A DNA stretch of 64,000 nucleotides from Paenibacillus sp. FSL R10-2782 (GTDB taxonomy: Bacteria; Bacillota; Bacilli; Paenibacillales; Paenibacillaceae): assembly GCF_038592985.1 (NCBI RefSeq), contig NZ_CP151951.1, positions 115,001 to 179,000 of the forward strand, written 5' to 3'. This document shows positions 49,724-58,760 of this stretch, piece by piece. A program made the translations under genes and the position numbers. How positions within the stretch are numbered: position 1 is the first letter of the stretch; each line of letters opens with the position of its first letter. The notes beneath the pieces are model-generated. The model saw only the letters and a program-made list of their open reading frames with translations, was not told the origin of the DNA and did not search any database.

Positions 49724-50614
49724 ATGGAATTGAGACATCTCAAGTATTTTCTGGCAATTGCAGAGGCGGGACAAATCACTGCGGCAGCCAAAAAGTTGCA
49801 AATCGCACAGCCTCCCCTAAGTCAGCAACTCATGCAGCTTGAGGAAGAGCTGGGTGTAAAGCTCGTGCATCGAGGCCCGCGAAGCATTCATCTGACGGAG
49901 GCCGGAATCATTTTGCAGAACAGGGCCAGGCAGATTTTGGAGCTGACCGATGCCACGACGAGGGAAATAAATGATTTTGCCAAAGGTATGAAGGGAACGC
50001 TCACGATTGGAACTGTCTCTTCTTCCGGCGCAGCCCTGATGAAAGACAGGCTTTCCGAATTTCACAAAACCTATGCGGGCGTAAAATTTGAAATCCATGA
50101 GGGAAACACGTTCATGATCCTAGATCTGTTGAAAAAGGGGATCGTAGAGGTCGGTATCGTTAGAACGCCGTTCAACACTACCGATCTGGGGTGTAGATAT
50201 GCAGCCTCCGAGCCGATGGTCGCGGTGATGACAGAAGAGCATGACTGGAACCCTGACCAGAAGACGATTCCGTTGTCTGACTTGAAGAACAGACCGCTCA
50301 TCGTGTACCGCCGCTTTGAGCAATTGATCCACGACGCCTGCATGAAGCACGGCTTTGAGCCGAATTTCTTTTGCAAAAACGATGATGCCCGCACTACGCT
50401 TCATTGGGCTAATGAAGGACTGGGTATCGGTATGATTTCACGGTCCGCACTGACTCTGGGCAGCAATAACCAGTTAATGGTGAAGGAAATTATGTGTGAA
50501 GAACTGCATACTCGTGTGGCGGCTGTCTGGCTCAAGGATCGTTACATGTCTTCTCTGGCCTCCCGATTTATCGAAAGCTTTAGCCAGGCACCCGATGGAG
50601 TCACTCCACAATAG
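49724..50614 (+). CDS. LysR-family transcriptional regulator
   Basis: 296 residues. HTH ELRHLKYFLAIAEAGQITAAAKKLQIAQPPLSQQLMQLEEELG (2-44), effector domain from about 90. Its cognate targets are probably itself and the divergent exporter operon. ATG 49724 is 7 nt from GGAGG; ATG 49721 is only 4 nt away. Confidence 0.93.
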   Translation: MELRHLKYFLAIAEAGQITAAAKKLQIAQPPLSQQLMQLEEELGVKLVHRGPRSIHLTEAGIILQNRARQILELTDATTREINDFAKGMKGTLTIGTVSSSGAALMKDRLSEFHKTYAGVKFEIHEGNTFMILDLLKKGIVEVGIVRTPFNTTDLGCRYAASEPMVAVMTEEHDWNPDQKTIPLSDLKNRPLIVYRRFEQLIHDACMKHGFEPNFFCKNDDARTTLHWANEGLGIGMISRSALTLGSNNQLMVKEIMCEELHTRVAAVWLKDRYMSSLASRFIESFSQAPDGVTPQ

Positions 50615-50723
50615 CTGTTTTTTTTGTGGATGAAAGCATCTTTTTGTAAAATCTCATTTGAATTGCAAACGGGAACTGGATATAGTAGTACAGTAGGATA
50701 GCGATAGAATGGAGTTTGAACAC

Positions 50724-51149
50724 ATGCCACATAATGCAAAGGTCCAAATCCGTCTTCATAGTCATCACGACGGAGAAGATGTGGTGCAGGAGCTTCCCGG
50801 AGAAGCCATCGTGCGTGGGAAGCATCTATATATAAGGTACGATGAACCCCAAGAGGGACCTGAGGGCGGAACGACACGGAACACGGTCAAAATCGGACCG
50901 GATGAGTTGAAGCTGATTCGTCATGGCGAGGTGCAATCGGAGCAGTCATTTGCGCTGGGACGAAGATTGCCGGGATTTTACCGATCGCCTTATTTAAGCC
51001 TGAACATGTCTGCGCATACGCAGAAGCTCGATATTCGAATGGACGGATTTACCGGACAGGTGAGCTGGACTTATGATCTGTACGTATTTGAGGATTTCTC
51101 GGGGCATTTTGCCATCAGTTTGCATATACAGGAGGAGCAACAATCATGA
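50724..51149 (+). CDS. ywiB: YwiB-family protein (DUF1934)
   Basis: 141 residues, predicted lipocalin-like beta barrel ([62 protein letters not shown]). No known activity. It overlaps argS by 4 nt (ATGA), as the ywiB-argS pair of B. subtilis. Start ATG 50724 chosen; ATG 50709 is in frame. Confidence 0.85.
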   Translation: MPHNAKVQIRLHSHHDGEDVVQELPGEAIVRGKHLYIRYDEPQEGPEGGTTRNTVKIGPDELKLIRHGEVQSEQSFALGRRLPGFYRSPYLSLNMSAHTQKLDIRMDGFTGQVSWTYDLYVFEDFSGHFAISLHIQEEQQS

Positions 51150-52825
51150 CAAGCAATCCACTGGAACTCATTAATCAAAAGGTGACCTCAGCTATCGAGG
51201 CGGCGGTACTGGCTGCTGGAATCGTGAGCCGCGAAGAGCTGCCGACGATCACGCTGGAGGTGCCGAAGGACAAGTCGCACGGTGATTTGGCTACGAACGC
51301 GGCGATGCAGCTCACCCGCATTGCGAAGAAAAACCCGCGTCAAATTGCAGAAGATTTGATCGCAAATATGGACTTGGCTGCCGCTTCAATTGAAAGCGCG
51401 GAAATTGCCGGACCGGGCTTTATTAACTTCCGTCTGAACAAGGGCTACCTTTATGCTGTCATTAAACAAGTGCAGGAGCAGGGAGCGGATTACGGACGTA
51501 TACAGGAAGGTGCAGGCAAAAAGGTACAAATCGAGTTCGTCAGTGCGAATCCGACAGGTAGCCTGCACTTGGGCCATGCACGTGGTGCGGCAGTGGGGGA
51601 TGCCCTCTGCAACGTGCTTGATTTTGCCGGATACAAGGTAACTCGTGAATACTACATTAATGATGCGGGCAACCAGATTTACAACATGAGCCGCTCGATT
51701 GAGGCCCGTTATTTGCAAGAGCTGGGACAGCCTGCGGAGATGCCGGAGGACGGGTATCACGGTGAGGACATCATCGGATTTGCCAAGGAACTGGTGGCCG
51801 AGAAGGGCGATTCCCTGTTGTCTTTGACACCAGGCGACCGCGCAGCTTATTTCCGTGACTACGGTCTGGAAAAGGAACTGAACAAGATCAAGCGCGATCT
51901 GGAGCTGTTCCGTGTACCTTTTGACTCCTGGTTCAGCGAAACATCGCTGTATGAGAACGGTGAAGTACTTAAAGCGCTGAATGAGCTGCGTGACCGTGAG
52001 GAGATTTATGAGAAGGACGGAGCCACATGGCTGAACACAACCAAGTACGGCGACGATAAAGACCGTGTCTTGATCAAAAATGACGGTACATACACGTACC
52101 TGACCCCGGATATCGCTTACCATCGCGACAAATATGCCCGTGGGTATGACACAATCATCAACATTTGGGGAGCGGATCACCACGGCTACATTCCACGGAT
52201 GAAAGCAGCTATGGAAGCACTGGGCAACGACCCGGATAAGCTCAAAGTGCTGATTGCCCAAATGGTCAGCCTGTTCCAAAATGGGGAAAAGGTAAAAATG
52301 TCCAAGCGTACCGGTAAGGCCGTGACGATGGAAGACCTGATGGAAGAAGTGGGCGTGGACGCGATCCGTTACTTCTTCACGATGCGCAGCATGGATTCGC
52401 ATCTGGATTTTGACATGGATTTGGCGATTTCCACTTCTAATGAAAATCCGGTATTCTACGTGCAGTATGCCCACGCGCGGGCGTGCAGCGTATACCGTCA
52501 AGCTGAGGAGCAGGGCATTGCGGTACTGCCGTTGGCAGAGGTTGATCTGTCCAAGCTGACGGCTGAGCATGAATACGACCTGTTGCGCAAAATCGGCGAG
52601 CTTCCGGAGGAAATATCGGTAGCGGCTGCGAGCTTTGCGCCACACCGTATGATTCGTTACGTCTACGAGCTGGCATCGCTGTTCCACAGCTACTATAAAG
52701 CAGAACGTGTGATCACTGAGGATGCCGCTCAAACGCAGGCCCGCTTGGCACTGTTTGGCGCGGTGCGCACCACCATTGCCAATGTGCTGAAGCTGGTAGG
52801 CGTGTCTGCACCGGAACGCATGTAA
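51146..52825 (+). CDS. argS: Arginyl-tRNA synthetase
   Basis: 559 residues, class I. N-terminal Add1 domain (about 8-90), HIGH variant SLHLGHARG, anticodon-binding DALR domain at the C terminus. The KMSKS loop is present as [10 protein letters not shown], and [10 protein letters not shown] and [15 protein letters not shown] are conserved. Translation is coupled to ywiB. An intrinsic terminator follows. Confidence 0.97.
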   Translation: MTSNPLELINQKVTSAIEAAVLAAGIVSREELPTITLEVPKDKSHGDLATNAAMQLTRIAKKNPRQIAEDLIANMDLAAASIESAEIAGPGFINFRLNKGYLYAVIKQVQEQGADYGRIQEGAGKKVQIEFVSANPTGSLHLGHARGAAVGDALCNVLDFAGYKVTREYYINDAGNQIYNMSRSIEARYLQELGQPAEMPEDGYHGEDIIGFAKELVAEKGDSLLSLTPGDRAAYFRDYGLEKELNKIKRDLELFRVPFDSWFSETSLYENGEVLKALNELRDREEIYEKDGATWLNTTKYGDDKDRVLIKNDGTYTYLTPDIAYHRDKYARGYDTIINIWGADHHGYIPRMKAAMEALGNDPDKLKVLIAQMVSLFQNGEKVKMSKRTGKAVTMEDLMEEVGVDAIRYFFTMRSMDSHLDFDMDLAISTSNENPVFYVQYAHARACSVYRQAEEQGIAVLPLAEVDLSKLTAEHEYDLLRKIGELPEEISVAAASFAPHRMIRYVYELASLFHSYYKAERVITEDAAQTQARLALFGAVRTTIANVLKLVGVSAPERM

Positions 52826-52844
52826 GCAAGCCACTTTAATGATA

Positions 52845-52898
52845 AAAGGAACCGTCTGTACCATCCCCAGCAGGGTGGCACGTGCGGTTCCTTTTTTG
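52845..52898. terminator. Bidirectional terminator after argS
   Basis: AAAGGAACCG / CGGTTCCTTT around an inner hairpin CCACC..GGTGG-like centre, then TTTT; converging with the CYTH-like gene. Confidence 0.85.
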
Positions 52899-52908
52899 TA
52901 CGAGCAGC

Positions 52909-53769
52909 TTAGTAGCGTTCCAGTACCAAATTCGTTTTCAGGGAATCGGCGGGAACCAGCCACCCTTTGGATTGCAGCAGATTGATCAGCTTGGTGCGAT
53001 TGCTGGAGGCAACGCTGTAGTCCGAGGTTTTGAAGGAGATTTCAATGATGGTATCTGTACCTGATCCGTTCGCACTGCGGATAGGCCAGACTTCAACATC
53101 GGTATCCAATCCCTGGAAGCTGCCTCCATATTTGCTGACCTGTACAGGACCGCGTACTCTGGAGTCTGCCAAGGCTTGTTTGCCCCAGTTGCTGGTTTTC
53201 CAGTTTTGCAGCTTGCCTGGAAGATTGTCCAATAGTTGCTTTAACGCCTGATCCGGGGAAGGAAGAGTTAATCCTTTGGAAGCGTTCGTTTTTTTGTCAT
53301 TGGAAAAGCTCAGTGTCTGTTTGCTATAGCCCCAATCCACCTCAGCATCGTAGTTATCGTCGGATGCGCTGAAGCCTTCTTTATTGGCTTGGGTGAGAGC
53401 CGCGTTGATATCTCCGTTCGTGACTGTGTACCGTTTCTTGTAGGTTAATTCATAATTCTTTTTATCTTCTTTTTTGCGAAATCTGACATTCCAGCCCTCG
53501 TTGTTCAATTGCAATTGATCCGTGTCAAAATATTCGACGCTCAATCGTTGCGCAGCTTCGCTAATTTGAAACTCGTTGGCTACGCTGCTTTTCAAAGAGC
53601 CGTCCGCATTGAGGACCTTAGCTGTATCCAGCATCAGTTTTACCTCATAGCTTGGTGTGGCATTAGCGGCAGCCTGCGCAGGCTCGGCCCCTTTCCATCC
53701 CGTTACAAGCAGCACTGCACTCAGGGTTAATACTGACAAAGCCTTTGTGATACGAAGACCGGTTTTCAT
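52909..53769 (-). CDS. Secreted CYTH-like (triphosphate tunnel) domain protein
   Basis: 286 residues. Signal peptide with AQA-A type cleavage near residue 33. The mature N terminus reads YEVKLMLD, then VEYFDTDQLQLNNEGWNVRFRKKEDKKNYELTYKKR. This is the CYTH order: ExK, then a DT-x-x-L strand and the RxR..LTxK strands. Later strands (DTIIEISFKTSD) supply acidic residues. CYTH enzymes hydrolyse inorganic or organic triphosphates and are normally cytosolic; an exported one is unusual. ATG 53769 start. Assignment rests on motif order only. Confidence 0.7.
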   Translation of the reverse strand: MKTGLRITKALSVLTLSAVLLVTGWKGAEPAQAAANATPSYEVKLMLDTAKVLNADGSLKSSVANEFQISEAAQRLSVEYFDTDQLQLNNEGWNVRFRKKEDKKNYELTYKKRYTVTNGDINAALTQANKEGFSASDDNYDAEVDWGYSKQTLSFSNDKKTNASKGLTLPSPDQALKQLLDNLPGKLQNWKTSNWGKQALADSRVRGPVQVSKYGGSFQGLDTDVEVWPIRSANGSGTDTIIEISFKTSDYSVASSNRTKLINLLQSKGWLVPADSLKTNLVLERY

Positions 53770-53896
53770 CCAATCATCTCCTGTTCGTCCGAATGGGGGT
53801 ACACGCTACACTTTACGGGTGTAATGTCAGTCGTATGTCAAGGCAAGCTGGTACTCTGGTTAAAAAATAACATAATTTCTATATGACAGGTAAGAT

Positions 53897-54826
53897 TTAT
53901 TCTTGGTTCCCTGACAAATATTCAGCAAATTGGCGGATTAGAGCGGAGCGGTGGCGGTCCTTATTGCTAACCATATAAATGTACCGCTCTACACGTTGGC
54001 CCGGAATAGGCCGTATGACGAGCATCCCGCGTTCAACCTCAGACTGCACAGCTATGCGGGAGACGAAAGAGACGTGTTCTCCCAGCATGACCGCCTGCTT
54101 GATCGCCTCCAGCGAATCCAGCTCCAAATAGGAGGGGAGGCGGCGTCCGCCATGCTCCAGCCATTTGTCTGTCATTTGGCGTGTGCTGGAATCCTTGCCG
54201 TGCAGCACGAAAGAGGAAGAAGCGATTCGCTCAGGTGTTAAATCGGTTTCGCTTGCGAGCGGGTGATCCGGTGCGCAGATCAGTACCAGCTCATCCTCGC
54301 CCAAGGATTCCGATACCAGTGAGGGCACTTGAAACGGCTCTGTTGAAATAACGCCAAGGTCGATTTCGTGACGGGCAAGCATGTCCTTGATCACCGGAGC
54401 AGTTTTCACGGACAAGGCAATATGAATTCCCGGATGTTCCCGGGCAAAACGGTGCAGCACCGCAGGAAGCACATAGGTAGCTGGTACATAGCTTGCGCCG
54501 ATTCGAATGCTCCCCCGCTGGAGTGTGTCGAACTCGCAGACAACCCGCTCCGCCTCGGCGGCGAGCGCATTAATCTTGCCGGCATAGTGGAGCAGCGCGT
54601 ACCCAGCATCCGTCAGGATGATTTTGCCCATACGCGTGTCGAACAGCTTCACCCCCAAATCCCGCTCCAGGTTTCTCATATGAAAGGTGATGGTCGGTTG
54701 TTTCAGACCGAGAAGCTCAGCTACTGTGGTAATTTTATGATGCTTGTTCAGCAACTCTACAATATGCAGCTTCAGAAGACTTAAATTCACTTGGATGCCC
54801 CGCTTTCTGTTTGATCGGAAACTCAT
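53897..54826 (-). CDS. LysR-family transcriptional regulator of the importer/beta-CASP locus
   Basis: 309 residues. HTH LHIVELLNKHHKITTVAELLGLKQPTITFHMRNLERDLG (about 18-57), effector domain 100-300. Divergent from the ABC importer ATPase gene with a perfect palindrome between, so it probably controls that operon. Start ATG 54826 is 4 nt from GGAG; GTG 54790 fits a shorter LysR N terminus. Confidence 0.92.
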   Translation of the reverse strand: MSFRSNRKRGIQVNLSLLKLHIVELLNKHHKITTVAELLGLKQPTITFHMRNLERDLGVKLFDTRMGKIILTDAGYALLHYAGKINALAAEAERVVCEFDTLQRGSIRIGASYVPATYVLPAVLHRFAREHPGIHIALSVKTAPVIKDMLARHEIDLGVISTEPFQVPSLVSESLGEDELVLICAPDHPLASETDLTPERIASSSFVLHGKDSSTRQMTDKWLEHGGRRLPSYLELDSLEAIKQAVMLGEHVSFVSRIAVQSEVERGMLVIRPIPGQRVERYIYMVSNKDRHRSALIRQFAEYLSGNQE

Positions 54827-54861
54827 TCCGCTCCATGCGTGGCGGTATCAATCCCCTCTAT

Positions 54862-54876
54862 ATAGATTAAATCTAT
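54862..54876. promoter_or_regulatory. LysR-box-like operator
   Basis: ATAGATT-A-AATCTAT: perfect 7-bp arms, containing TAGATTAAATCTA as T-N11-A. It lies between the divergent LysR and ATPase genes. Confidence 0.7.
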
Positions 54877-54989
54877 GAGTGTTAACACAATTCATTGAAA
54901 TAATTAATTTTGCTTTAACTTTCCAATAACACAGGCTGCGAATTCAAGCTTTACACTGGGGTCAGTCATAAGAACAGGCAGGTAATGCG

Positions 54990-55994
54990 ATGAATCAGGA
55001 TCTATATATTCACGGTTTGAGTAAAACCTTCGGTCATATGACCGCATTGCACGAGACGAATCTGGTCGTACGACGGGGACAATTCACGACACTCCTCGGT
55101 CCGTCCGGCTGCGGGAAAACAACGCTTCTACGCATGATTGCAGGGCTGGAAATGCCGGATACCGGCACGATCACGTTGGGGGAGGAAGTTCTTTTTTCGG
55201 CAGAACGCAAAAAGGATATTCCCGCTCATCTCCGTCATTTCGGCATGGTGTTTCAGGATTTCGCGCTGTGGCCGCATATGACGGTGTTTGAAAATGTGGC
55301 CTTCGGGCTGCGTGCGGTCAAGCAGGCCAAAGGCGTCGGCTCTGGCAGCGTGCGTGGCAAGGAACTGCGAGCGGCGGTGCTGGAGGCGCTGGACAAGGTC
55401 AGACTGTCGGGGATGGAGGATCGATATCCTCATCAGCTATCTGGTGGCCAGCAGCAGCGAGTCGCTTTTGCCCGCGCGGTCGCCATCCGACCCAGGCTCG
55501 TCTTATTCGATGAGCCGCTCAGTGCACTGGATGCGGTGCTTCGCGAGGAGATGCGCATCGAAATGCTGTCGCTGGTGCGGGATCTGGGGCTGACCGCTCT
55601 GTACGTCACCCATGATCAGATTGAGGCTATGTCGATGTCCGATGAAGTGGTCGTCATGAGAAGCGGACATATTTTGCAGACCGGAACACCCGAAATCATC
55701 TACAGTCGTCCATCTCATCCAGAGGTGGCGAGGTTCATCGGCAAGTCGAACTGGCTGGAGCCGGAGCGGACGCTATTCCGTCCCGAGCATGTTCGCTGGG
55801 AACAGAATCAAGTGGATCAGCATTCTTTTACAGTAGAGATTCGGCATGTCAGCTATGTTGGAGATCGTTATGAAATCCGCATATTGGCGGAGAACGGCGA
55901 GCTGTGGACTGCGTATCATTCCACCCGCTTGCCTATCGGAGAACAAAAGCAAATTTGGGTATCACCGCAACACATCCACCAACTCGATTCATAG
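54990..55994 (+). CDS. ABC importer ATPase (Fe3+/aminoethylphosphonate type)
   Basis: 334 residues. Walker A GPSGCGKTT, Q-loop VFQDFALWPHMTV, signature LSGGQQQR, Walker B LVLFDEP, switch VTHDQIEAM, and a C-terminal regulatory OB-like part. The FALWPHMTVFENVAFGL segment is typical of the ferric-ion/thiamine/2-aminoethylphosphonate subfamily (CUT2-like FbpC). First gene of a four-gene operon; binding-protein gene follows after 20 nt. Confidence 0.92.
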   Translation: MNQDLYIHGLSKTFGHMTALHETNLVVRRGQFTTLLGPSGCGKTTLLRMIAGLEMPDTGTITLGEEVLFSAERKKDIPAHLRHFGMVFQDFALWPHMTVFENVAFGLRAVKQAKGVGSGSVRGKELRAAVLEALDKVRLSGMEDRYPHQLSGGQQQRVAFARAVAIRPRLVLFDEPLSALDAVLREEMRIEMLSLVRDLGLTALYVTHDQIEAMSMSDEVVVMRSGHILQTGTPEIIYSRPSHPEVARFIGKSNWLEPERTLFRPEHVRWEQNQVDQHSFTVEIRHVSYVGDRYEIRILAENGELWTAYHSTRLPIGEQKQIWVSPQHIHQLDS

Positions 55995-56014
55995 GGAAAA
56001 GGGGTATATACAAG

Positions 56015-57085
56015 ATGATAAACAAGCACGTTTTTCGTTCAGGTTGGAAAAAGGGCGCGATGCTCGCATTAACATTGACCTTTGGACTGGCTGTCGCAGG
56101 CTGTGGAACGGCTACACCATCCAAGGATGGTGCGCAATCCACCGGATCAGCAGGACAAGCCGGGGCGGCATCGACCGATCAGAAGCTGGTTGTCTACAGC
56201 GCAGGCCCTGACGGACTGGCAAAAAAGCTGGTAGCTGGGTATGAGGCGCAAAGCGGAGTGAAGGTCGAGCTGTTCCAGGGAACGACAGGTAAAATTTTGG
56301 CCCGCATGGAAGCCGAGAAGGCGAATCCGGTAGCAGATGTGGTGGTGCTGGCATCTCTTCCGTCCGTACAAGGCTTGAAAAAAGACGGCCTCACGCTGCC
56401 CTACCCGGATGCCCAAAACGCGGACAAGCTGAATCCCGATTGGTCCGACAAGGAAGGCAACTATTTCAGCACCAGTGCTTCCGCGTTAGGTATCGCGTAC
56501 AACACGAAGCTGGTGAAGACACCGCCGACTTCATGGGCCGATCTCGCGAAGCCGGAATACAAGGACCAAGTTAACATTCCTGATCCGTCCCTGTCCGGCT
56601 CGGCGCTGGATTTTATGACTGGCTACCTGAGTGCCAAAGGCGATGGGGGCTGGACGTTGTTCGAGCAGTACAAGGCTAACGGCGTAGCGATGGCTGGAGC
56701 CAATCAGGAAGCGCTGGACCCGGTCATTACCGGAGCCAAAAGCATGGTCGCTGCTGCGGTTGATTACATGACCTACAAGGCCAAAGCCAAAGGCGAGCCG
56801 ATCGACATTGTTTATCCGAAGGAAGGAACAGTCATCAGCCCACGCCCTGCAGCGATTCTCAAATCGACACAGCATGAGCAGAACGCCAAGGCATTCATTG
56901 ACTATCTGCTGTCGGACGAGGCACAGAAGCTGGTAGCGGACGCTTCCTTGCTTCCGGGACGCACGGATGTCAAAGCAGATAAGCGCGCCAATCTGGATGA
57001 GATTCCGTTGCTGAAGACCAATTGGGAATGGATGGGCGAGCACGGGCCTGACGTGACAGAGAAGTTCACGCAAATGTTCAAGTAA
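56015..57085 (+). CDS. ABC importer substrate-binding lipoprotein (iron/AEP type)
   Basis: 356 residues. Lipobox VAGC (about Cys24), then KLVVYSAGPDGLAKKLVAGYEAQSGVKVE, DVVVLAS and GSALDFMTGYLSAKGDGGW, the pattern of the FbpA/PhnS binding proteins. The conserved Tyr pair that holds ferric ion in FbpA (YY-motif) is not evident, so an anion or organophosphonate is at least as likely a ligand as iron. ATG 56015 follows AAAAGGGG; a longer in-frame start (55904) overlaps the ATPase gene. Confidence 0.88.
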   Translation: MINKHVFRSGWKKGAMLALTLTFGLAVAGCGTATPSKDGAQSTGSAGQAGAASTDQKLVVYSAGPDGLAKKLVAGYEAQSGVKVELFQGTTGKILARMEAEKANPVADVVVLASLPSVQGLKKDGLTLPYPDAQNADKLNPDWSDKEGNYFSTSASALGIAYNTKLVKTPPTSWADLAKPEYKDQVNIPDPSLSGSALDFMTGYLSAKGDGGWTLFEQYKANGVAMAGANQEALDPVITGAKSMVAAAVDYMTYKAKAKGEPIDIVYPKEGTVISPRPAAILKSTQHEQNAKAFIDYLLSDEAQKLVADASLLPGRTDVKADKRANLDEIPLLKTNWEWMGEHGPDVTEKFTQMFK

Positions 57086-57089
57086 GCGG

Positions 57090-58760
57090 ATGGGGTTCTT
57101 ATCCGTCAAACAGATCAGAGCGTGGAGTCTGACACTCGCTCTGATCGCGCTTGCTTTACTGATCGTGCTGCCGTTGCTACAAATCTTCATCCAAAGTGTG
57201 TATGTAGATGGACAATTACAATGGTCTGCGCCTTTCCAGACGTTGGCTGCATCCCGATTTATGGGTGTGCTGTTCGGCTCGATCTGGCTGGGCATTTGTG
57301 TTATTGCCGGAACGACGGTGCTTGCACTTCCGCTCGCGTGGGTCATGTCCAACACGCGTCTCGCTAGCTGGCGCTGGCTGGACGTGGTGCTATTGATTCC
57401 GTTTATGACCCCACCCTATATCGGGTCCATGGGCTGGATTTTGTTTATGCAAAAAAACGGGTATCTGGAGCAGTTGTTTCCGAGCCTGCATTTCTTGACC
57501 CCGTTCTTTTTCAGCTTTGGCGGCATGGTGATGATCATGAGTCTGCATCTGTTTCCGTTCCTGTACCTGCTGCTGCGCGGTGCGCTGGTTAGGATTGGCG
57601 GCAGTCTCGAAGAGGCCGGAGCCGTTATGGGCGGCGGCTTTCTGTACAGGTTCCGCCGGATCATTTTACCGCTGCTGCTGTCGGCTTACGGAATGGGCGC
57701 GCTGCTCATTTTCGTCAAAACGATTGCCGAGTTTGGAACCCCCGCCACTTTTGGGCGACGTATCGGGTATGAGGTCATGACATCGGAAATTCACAAATAC
57801 ATTTCCAGTTGGCCGATTGATTTCGGCAAGGCGACATCCATGGCCTCAGTGCTTTTAACTGCCTGTCTGCTCGTGTGGTATGTGCAATCGGTGATCAACC
57901 GTAAGTACACATACAGGCTGGTAGGTGGTAAAGGTTCTCGTCCTTCCCGTCTTCGTGTATCCGGCTGGACTACGGGACTGAGCATCGCATTCATTCTATT
58001 GTTGCTAATGGCGTCCATTGGTATCCCTTATTTTTCAATTATCGCCGCTTCCACCATGAAGCTGCGGGGGATCGGCTTGGCTTGGGATAACTTTACGCTC
58101 GATTATTACAAGGAACTGCTGTCTTGGGGCTCAGAGAGCATGGAGGCGTTGCTGAACAGCATATTTCTCTCTTTGGGGGCATCGACGATTGCCGTTATGC
58201 TGGGCACATGGTTTGCGCTCGTCATTGGCGGCTCGCGTACGAGGCTCCAGCGGACGGTGGATGCATTCAGCTTGCTTCCGAACACGGTTCCGGGGATTGT
58301 TATGGTAGTCGGCCTTATTTTATGGTGGAACTCGCCATGGATGCCGATTCCGTTGTATAACACGTACGGTATGGTCATTCTGACGTATGTTGTCTTGTTT
58401 GTTCCTTATACAGTCCAGTATGTCAAAAGCGCCTTTACGCAGGTAGATACTGCTCTTTTTCAGGCAGGACAGGTGTTTGGCGGTCGACCGACTTATGTAT
58501 TCCGGCGGATTGTGCTGCCGCTGATTTTACCGGGCATGCTGGCAGGCTGGATGATGACCTTTACCATTGCTTCGCGCGAACTGGTCGGCTCGTTGCTGAT
58601 TTTGCCGCCATCCATCCAGACGTCTGCAACCTACATTTTTGCCCAGTTCGAACAGGGGCAGGTGTCGCTTGGTATGGCAATGGCGGTCATATCGGTCGGT
58701 TTGACCACGCTACTGCTGATCTTAATGGAAAGCTTAAACTCGCAAAGAAAGTGGAAATGA
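57090..58760 (+). CDS. ABC importer fused permease (FbpB type)
   Basis: 556 residues, two fused permease halves with about 12 TM segments. EAA loops: EEAGAVMGGGFLYRFRRIILPLL in the first half, QAGQVFGGRPTYVFRRIVLPLIL in the second. Such fused permeases are characteristic of Fe3+ and 2-aminoethylphosphonate importers. ATG 57090 comes 4 nt after the binding-protein stop, with a weak site; its own stop overlaps the beta-CASP gene by 4 nt (ATGA). Confidence 0.92.
   Translation: MGFLSVKQIRAWSLTLALIALALLIVLPLLQIFIQSVYVDGQLQWSAPFQTLAASRFMGVLFGSIWLGICVIAGTTVLALPLAWVMSNTRLASWRWLDVVLLIPFMTPPYIGSMGWILFMQKNGYLEQLFPSLHFLTPFFFSFGGMVMIMSLHLFPFLYLLLRGALVRIGGSLEEAGAVMGGGFLYRFRRIILPLLLSAYGMGALLIFVKTIAEFGTPATFGRRIGYEVMTSEIHKYISSWPIDFGKATSMASVLLTACLLVWYVQSVINRKYTYRLVGGKGSRPSRLRVSGWTTGLSIAFILLLLMASIGIPYFSIIAASTMKLRGIGLAWDNFTLDYYKELLSWGSESMEALLNSIFLSLGASTIAVMLGTWFALVIGGSRTRLQRTVDAFSLLPNTVPGIVMVVGLILWWNSPWMPIPLYNTYGMVILTYVVLFVPYTVQYVKSAFTQVDTALFQAGQVFGGRPTYVFRRIVLPLILPGMLAGWMMTFTIASRELVGSLLILPPSIQTSATYIFAQFEQGQVSLGMAMAVISVGLTTLLLILMESLNSQRKWK

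Noticed and set aside
51386-52963. Antisense frame of 525 codons over argS
   Set aside because: A long shadow opposite a strongly conserved gene; no motifs and no plausible start.
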